Assembly (NCBI GenBank): GCA_002388885.1
Contig: DGNI01000148.1
Location: 1 to 19,302 of the forward strand
Length of the DNA: 19,302 nt
Source: Parvularculaceae bacterium UBA4496
Lineage (GTDB): Bacteria > Pseudomonadota > Alphaproteobacteria > Caulobacterales > Parvularculaceae
Direction of reading: 5' to 3'
Part shown: one piece after another, positions 15,047 through 19,302 of the stretch
How positions within the stretch are numbered: the first letter of the stretch is position 1
How the letters are laid out: every line of letters starts with the position of its first letter
Translations under genes and position numbers: made by a program
The notes under the pieces: generated by a model
The model's database searches: none
Told to the model about the DNA's origin: nothing
What the model saw: the letters and a program-made list of their open reading frames with translations, nothing else

Positions 15047-16083
15047 TCGAGTTGCGCCAAGTCGGATTCCACCATTTCACGCACCAGTTCCTCAAAGCTG
15101 GTTTTATGCCGCCACCCCAGCTTGTCATGCGCTTTTGAAGGGTCGGCTTGAAGCAAGTTGACTTCCGTAGGTCTGAAATACCGCGAATCGACCTTGATAA
15201 CCGTTTTACCGGTTTTCCTGTTGATGCCGGTTTCCTGCGATCCTGATCCTCGCCACTCAATGTCCATATTGACAAAGCCAAAGGCCTTTTCCGCAAATTC
15301 TCGCACCGTATGCGTTTCACCTGTACCCATTACGTAATCATCAGGCGCATCTTGCTGCATCATCATCCACATACCCTCAACATAATCCCGCGCATGTCCC
15401 CAATCACGAACAGCGTCGAGGTTGCCAAGAAAAAGCTCATCCTGAAGGCCGCGTGCAATCCGTGCCGCGGCGCGCGTAATTTTTCGTGTTACGAATGTTT
15501 CGCCCCGCATCGGGCTTTCATGATTGAATAATATCCCGTTCGAGGCGTGTATTCCGTACGCCTCCCTGTAATTCACTGTAATCCAGTAAGCGTAGAGTTT
15601 TGCCGCAGCATAGGGGCTGCGCGGATAAAACGGCGTTGTTTCTGATTGGGGCGTTTCACGTACAAGACCGTAAAGTTCCGACGTTGAGGCCTGATAATAC
15701 CTTACGTGGTTTTCCATTCCGAGTATGCGGATCGCCTCCAGCAGACGCAGTGCGCCGACTGCGTCGGCGTTTGCGGTGTATTCCGGCGTCTCAAAACTCA
15801 CATGCACATGAGACTGCGCGCCCAGATTATAGATTTCGTCGGGTTTTGATTCCTGAATCAGGCGGATCAAGTTCGTGGAATCAGTTAAATCTCCATAGTG
15901 CAGGAAAAGCTTTGCGTCAGGATTATGAAAATCTGTATAAATATCATCTATCCGGCCCGTGTTGAACGACGAGGACCGCCGCTTGACGCCATGGACGACA
16001 TATCCCTTGCCGAGCAATAACCGGGCAAGATACGCCCCGTCCTGACCTGTAACCCCTGTAATAAGCGCTGTCTTTTTTTTCAT
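15043..16083 (-). CDS. gmd: GDP-mannose 4,6-dehydratase
   Basis: A 346-residue extended SDR enzyme that converts GDP-D-mannose to GDP-4-keto-6-deoxy-D-mannose, the branch point to GDP-L-fucose, GDP-D-rhamnose and GDP-perosamine. Visible: [11 protein letters not shown] (10-20, NADP-binding), the family-diagnostic [12 protein letters not shown] (35-46), STSELYG with catalytic Thr134, and YAAAK with Tyr158 and Lys162, followed by the conserved [16 protein letters not shown] segment. Length is typical of Gmd. I start it at the ATG at 16083, which has TCAGGG five bases upstream; the reading to 16107 would begin with TTG. It lies 82 bases behind the FkbM gene on the minus strand. The reductase or aminotransferase that would define the final sugar is not in the window; the GT10 gene argues for GDP-fucose. 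Confidence 0.95.
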   Translation of the reverse strand: MKKKTALITGVTGQDGAYLARLLLGKGYVVHGVKRRSSSFNTGRIDDIYTDFHNPDAKLFLHYGDLTDSTNLIRLIQESKPDEIYNLGAQSHVHVSFETPEYTANADAVGALRLLEAIRILGMENHVRYYQASTSELYGLVRETPQSETTPFYPRSPYAAAKLYAYWITVNYREAYGIHASNGILFNHESPMRGETFVTRKITRAAARIARGLQDELFLGNLDAVRDWGHARDYVEGMWMMMQQDAPDDYVMGTGETHTVREFAEKAFGFVNMDIEWRGSGSQETGINRKTGKTVIKVDSRYFRPTEVNLLQADPSKAHDKLGWRHKTSFEELVREMVESDLAQLD

Positions 16084-16165
16084 TTTCGCCCTGACTTCAA
16101 ACTCCAATAATCGTCCGACAAAAGATCGAGAAACCCACTCGAAATTTCATTGTTAATTTCCCCGC

Positions 16166-16846
16166 TTATGGCAGGAAGCCAAAGTGGGAAAAACTCGGAT
16201 GCTCGGCGCGCATAAAGTAAAAATCGACTTGCCACAACATGTTGTCGCCCGGCCGCAGCAACGGCTCCGCCATATCGGCGCAACGAAATCCGCGCCCCTC
16301 CATATCCAGAACAAGCTGCGGGAAACGCTTCTGGCCGATAAAGTTATAGGTTTCAATGCACAAAAAGCTGGTTCGCTCAAGAGTGTTGCAGGCGCCGTTC
16401 AGTATATCGACTTCTGTCCCGTGCGTGTCGAGCTTGATCGCGTAGGGGCCAGCCAAACACAATCTTTCAACTTCGTGATCTATCGATGTCGCTTTGATCC
16501 GTTCAAGATTGTCACGCTTGGCCGGCTCCTTGAACACAGCCCCTCCATATGAGGTGGCGTCATTTGGGAAGAAAATCTCGCCTGGCCGATCCGTAACGCC
16601 CGCAATTTCAATCGTCGTCCTTTGCGTTCTCTGCTGAAAAGATGTCAAGCTTGAGCGCCAGTCTTCTTTCGCTTCAATCAGATGGGCGTGCGCCTCGGGC
16701 CAATGCCGGCGGGCCGCTTTTGTCCACGCGCCCTTCGCCGCGCCGACATCGATAATTGTGCCGACCTCGATGTTTCTTTGCGCCATTCGCAAGAGCGCAT
16801 CATCGTGACGAAGGCTGAATTTTTCCCGCAGTAAGGCTCTCAACAT
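16166..16846 (-). CDS. FkbM family methyltransferase
   Basis: A 226-residue SAM-dependent methyltransferase of the FkbM type, commonly found in polysaccharide loci where it methylates sugar hydroxyls. Motif I is IIDVGAAKGAW (31-41), the acidic end of strand 2 is IEAK, and the family signature is AIKLDTHGTEVDILNGA (136-152) with the following LCIETYNF. An ATG starts it three bases after the stop of the upstream glycosyltransferase gene, so translation is probably coupled. The protein lacks a signal peptide and should act in the cytoplasm. Its C-terminal residues after FYFMRAEH are variable. The methylated residue cannot be predicted. Confidence 0.88.
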   Translation of the reverse strand: MLRALLREKFSLRHDDALLRMAQRNIEVGTIIDVGAAKGAWTKAARRHWPEAHAHLIEAKEDWRSSLTSFQQRTQRTTIEIAGVTDRPGEIFFPNDATSYGGAVFKEPAKRDNLERIKATSIDHEVERLCLAGPYAIKLDTHGTEVDILNGACNTLERTSFLCIETYNFIGQKRFPQLVLDMEGRGFRCADMAEPLLRPGDNMLWQVDFYFMRAEHPSFSHFGFLP

Positions 16847-16849
16847 TTT

Positions 16850-18058
16850 TTAGCTTGCCACAAGCGATTTCAGCATCGCTTCTTTCTTGGAAAATATATC
16901 CTTCATTGCATAATGATCCAGAATGAACCGCCGGGCGTTTGCTCCGAGTTGTGACGCTTCCTCGCGATTTTCAAGCAAGGAAACGATTGCCTCCGCCAAG
17001 ACTTCAGGCTTGCGATGATCGGCCTGTTTTATGGTCGGGGCGTCAAGACCCGCCATTTCATCAACTGGCGGCGTTTTTGAACAAACGATCGCACATCCCG
17101 TACTCATTGCTTCCATCATCGACCACGAAAGGACAAAAGGGATTGTCAGATAAACATGCACCGATGACGCTTTCAGGACTTTTAAATACTCGCCCCTCGG
17201 CAACAGGCCAGTGAAATGGATGCGATCAAGGTCTAAGTTTCGTTCTTTGAGCGCTTGTTGTTTGAAACTCTCCCCGTTCGGCAGTTTTTTACCGTACGCC
17301 ACTCTGTCCTCGCCGACGATCACGGCGCGAGCATTGGGTTTTTTCGCCAGGACGATCTCCAGCGCCTTCATGAAGTCGGGAAAACCCCGATACGGCTCCA
17401 TGCCGCGGGCGACATAGGTAATCAACTCGTCAACGCCGCTTAAGTCGAGCGCATCGAGCTGGAGTTTGGCGCCCGGCGACGGCGCGTATGTGGCCGTATC
17501 GATGCCGTCATGAATGACTGTCAGCTTTTCTTTCAATAAATCCGGGAACTGGCTGTGCTGAAAATGCGTCGGACACCACGCCGCATCGCAACTGATGAGA
17601 TCCATCTGAATCGAAGCATTGCGCGTTCTCGTGCGAAGGTCATCGTCAATTTCGCGCGAAGCTTCGTCAAGGAACGCAATATCCGGGGCATTTGAGCGAT
17701 AATACCATTCAAAATATCCAACATATCTGGTTTTCGGCCAGACATCCTTGACGTAAAGCCCGGGGCCCCAGCCGGAATGCGCCATTACAATATCGGGCTT
17801 GAGCCCTTTCGATTTCAATTTTAACGCGGCCCGGGCGAGACCTTGTCCGTTCAGGACGGCCTTTTCAAAACCGCCGACATAAGGGTGAATCTTTTCGGTG
17901 ACTTCGCGGTGCGGGGCGTAGTTGAAAGTTTTCAGCCCCTCAAGTTGCGCGCCTTTTCTTTGCGTCCCAAACCAGACGTCCCAGCCCTTTTTCGCCAGAT
18001 ACTGGCCAAGAACGCCAAATTGCGCGGGAAAATTATCGTGTAGAAAAAGAATTTGCAC
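16850..18058 (-). CDS. GT4 glycosyltransferase
   Basis: A 402-residue GT-B fold, family 4 glycosyltransferase. The N-terminal half begins with MQILFLHDNFPAQFGVL and has the Glyco_trans_4_3 look (KTRYVGYFEWYY at 109-120); the C-terminal half has HDGIDT, YVARGMEPYRGF (215-226), VIVGEDR (247-253), and PFVLSWSMMEAMSTGCAIV (307-325). In the usual E-x7-E donor-binding motif only the second Glu (316) is present; the first position is Phe308, a form I recall from this subfamily. It begins ten bases after the HlyD-type gene and ends three bases before the FkbM gene, indicating one operon. Donor and acceptor are unknown. Cytoplasmic, glycan assembly. Confidence 0.9.
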   Translation of the reverse strand: MQILFLHDNFPAQFGVLGQYLAKKGWDVWFGTQRKGAQLEGLKTFNYAPHREVTEKIHPYVGGFEKAVLNGQGLARAALKLKSKGLKPDIVMAHSGWGPGLYVKDVWPKTRYVGYFEWYYRSNAPDIAFLDEASREIDDDLRTRTRNASIQMDLISCDAAWCPTHFQHSQFPDLLKEKLTVIHDGIDTATYAPSPGAKLQLDALDLSGVDELITYVARGMEPYRGFPDFMKALEIVLAKKPNARAVIVGEDRVAYGKKLPNGESFKQQALKERNLDLDRIHFTGLLPRGEYLKVLKASSVHVYLTIPFVLSWSMMEAMSTGCAIVCSKTPPVDEMAGLDAPTIKQADHRKPEVLAEAIVSLLENREEASQLGANARRFILDHYAMKDIFSKKEAMLKSLVAS

Positions 18059-18068
18059 GCCGTATGCG

Positions 18069-19302
18069 CTATTCTTCCCGCATCGAACGCGCCAGTGCGT
18101 CGGTCAGCGGTTTCAGGAAATAACTGATCGCCGGCCTCGACCCCGTACGGATAAAAGCTTCCACGGGCATGCCGGGAACGAGCGGCGCATCGTTCAGCAA
18201 GCTGTTCAAGTCTTCTCCCTGCGGTATATCCACTATCACGAGATAATAGGATATGCCGGTACTCTCATCAACGAAACTGTCCGCTGAAACCGACTTGACC
18301 GAACCGGTGGCTTCGGGCGTCATGCGCGAACCGAAAGCGGAAAAGCGCACCAGCGTATCCTGCCCGTTCTGCACTTTATCGATATCCTGCGGCGAGACGC
18401 GCGCAGCGACCTGCAGCTTATCGCCAAGCGGCACGATCTCCATCAGCGGGTCGCCGGGTCCGACGACCCCGCCTTCCGTGTGAACCGACAAACCGATGAC
18501 ACGGCCGGTCTGAGGCGCACGAATTTCCGTGCGGCGCAACTCTTCCGCGGCCGTCACGCGCCGTTCTTCAAGTTCCGCAATGGAAACCTCTACATCGCGC
18601 AGCTCCGCGATGGCTTCTTCGCGCCCGGTTTCCTGCAGGCGTTCGATCTCAAGCTTCGCTTCGGCAATGATGCTGGTCGCTTCCGCCACGCTCGCCCGCA
18701 ATGCGCCGCGCTCTCCTGCGAGACGGCGAGACGCGCGTTCGAGTTCCCGCACACGCGTTTTCGGAGCATATCCCTTTTCGTGCAATTCGCGCACGCCCTC
18801 CAGTTCATCTTCAATGAGCGCGCGCTGGTCGCGGAGAGAATCGATCTGCGCCTTCATTCCCTCTATTCGCTCATTCTGCTGTACGATGCGCTCGTTCAGC
18901 AACGCGACCTGGGTTACCCGCGTCGTGCGGCGCGCTTCCAAAAGCTGTGCTTGCCCCGCAAGTTTGGTAGCAAATAGGTTGCTCCCGAGCACTTCTTCAA
19001 CGCCATAAGGCTCGCCTACAGAAGCTGCGCCATCGCGTTCAGCCTCTAGGCGAGCGCGGCGCGCGTATAGCTCCCTGAGCTGCCCGTCTATAAGCGCAAG
19101 ATTGGCCGATTGAACCGTATCATCCAATCTCGCCACAACCTGACCTGCCGTTACCTCATCGCCCTCACGCACGAGAATGGAATCGACGACGCCGCCATTC
19201 AGGTGCTGCACTGCTTTTCTGTTGGTTTCGACGATGACATGGCCGGACGCAATTACGGCCCCGTCGATCGGCGCGGCGATCGACCAGACGGCGGCGCCGC
19301 CC
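18069..19302 (-). CDS. HlyD-family type I secretion membrane fusion protein (5' end outside the window)
   Basis: The periplasmic adaptor of a type I secretion system, joining an inner-membrane ABC ATPase to a TolC-like outer-membrane channel. The visible 410 residues show the first lipoyl half-motif (IAAPIDGAVIASGHVIVE, then VQHLNGG), a long helical coiled-coil hairpin (roughly the middle 190 residues, Glu/Arg/Ala/Leu-rich), the second lipoyl half (IRAPQTGRVIGLSVHTEGGVV), and the beta-barrel with a C-terminal VPGMPVEAFIRTGSR segment, as in PrtE/HlyD. The frame stays open without a stop to the last base of the window, so the GTG at 19211 is an internal codon, not the start; the N-terminal membrane anchor is cut off. 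The partner ATPase probably lies just outside. A plausible client is the RTX protein at 7882-9780, but the two genes are far apart. Confidence 0.9.
   Translation of the reverse strand, partial: GGAAVWSIAAPIDGAVIASGHVIVETNRKAVQHLNGGVVDSILVREGDEVTAGQVVARLDDTVQSANLALIDGQLRELYARRARLEAERDGAASVGEPYGVEEVLGSNLFATKLAGQAQLLEARRTTRVTQVALLNERIVQQNERIEGMKAQIDSLRDQRALIEDELEGVRELHEKGYAPKTRVRELERASRRLAGERGALRASVAEATSIIAEAKLEIERLQETGREEAIAELRDVEVSIAELEERRVTAAEELRRTEIRAPQTGRVIGLSVHTEGGVVGPGDPLMEIVPLGDKLQVAARVSPQDIDKVQNGQDTLVRFSAFGSRMTPEATGSVKSVSADSFVDESTGISYYLVIVDIPQGEDLNSLLNDAPLVPGMPVEAFIRTGSRPAISYFLKPLTDALARSMREE

Noticed and set aside
16125..16145. Short hairpin TCGAG/CTCGA between the FkbM and GMD genes, followed by TCTTTT on the minus strand
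   Set aside because: A 5-bp stem with three G-C pairs is too weak to support a terminator or attenuator call, although it lies in the only sizeable gap of that operon.
18480..19008. Rightward frames of 165 and 159 codons antisense to the HlyD-type gene
   Set aside because: They are mirror frames of the GC-rich coiled-coil coding region, with no start signals or recognisable domains.
1..19302. CRISPR arrays, tRNA or rRNA genes, insertion sequences
   Set aside because: I looked for spaced direct repeats, cloverleaf sequences and transposase motifs and saw none; the only repeats are the RTX coding units.

Overview
The window looks like part of a surface-polysaccharide and secretion locus of a Gram-negative bacterium, most likely an alphaproteobacterium. 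This rests on the kinds of genes present (SQD1-type sulfoquinovose synthase, RTX protein with type I secretion adaptor, ABC-type polysaccharide exporter, FkbM methyltransferase) and on moderate-to-high GC; no rRNA or other phylogenetic marker is present, so the assignment is an inference. A marine origin is plausible because the locus is rich in sulfur-sugar chemistry, but this is not shown directly.

Layout. (1) 10-1194 (+): UDP-sulfoquinovose synthase, meeting a PAPS-type carbohydrate sulfotransferase (1206-2024, -) at a shared hairpin that contains both stop codons. (2) 2267-7870 (+): a tight three-gene block of two large paralogous proteins, each with an N-terminal GT2 glycosyltransferase domain and a poorly characterised C-terminal half, separated by an unknown coiled-coil protein. 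(3) 7882-9780 (-): an RTX repeat protein with an N-terminal zinc-protease motif and a type I secretion-like C-terminus. (4) 9978-11618 (+): a GT10 fucosyltransferase and a small SAM-methyltransferase-like protein, convergent with a second sulfotransferase (11711-12406, -). (5) 12675-15046 (+): ABC-2 polysaccharide permease, short Wzt/KpsT-type ATPase and a GT2 glycosyltransferase, preceded by a possible small coupled ORF. (6) 19302-15043 (-): HlyD-type adaptor (cut by the window edge), GT4 glycosyltransferase, FkbM methyltransferase and GDP-mannose 4,6-dehydratase.

Taken together, the genes can make a GDP-6-deoxyhexose precursor (GMD), transfer fucose or a similar sugar (GT10), add other sugars (GT2 x3, GT4), methylate and sulfate the glycan (two methyltransferase-like proteins, two sulfotransferases) and export it by an ABC transporter. 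With UDP-sulfoquinovose synthase alongside, the most interesting reading is a locus for a sulfated, possibly sulfoquinovose-containing, fucose-like surface glycan. A GDP-fucose synthase, the inner-membrane type I ATPase, Wza/Wzc-type partners and chain-initiating enzymes are not in the window. The sulfotransferase, large-glycosyltransferase and fucosyltransferase segments read as more AT-rich than the SQD1, RTX and HlyD genes, suggesting a mosaic history.
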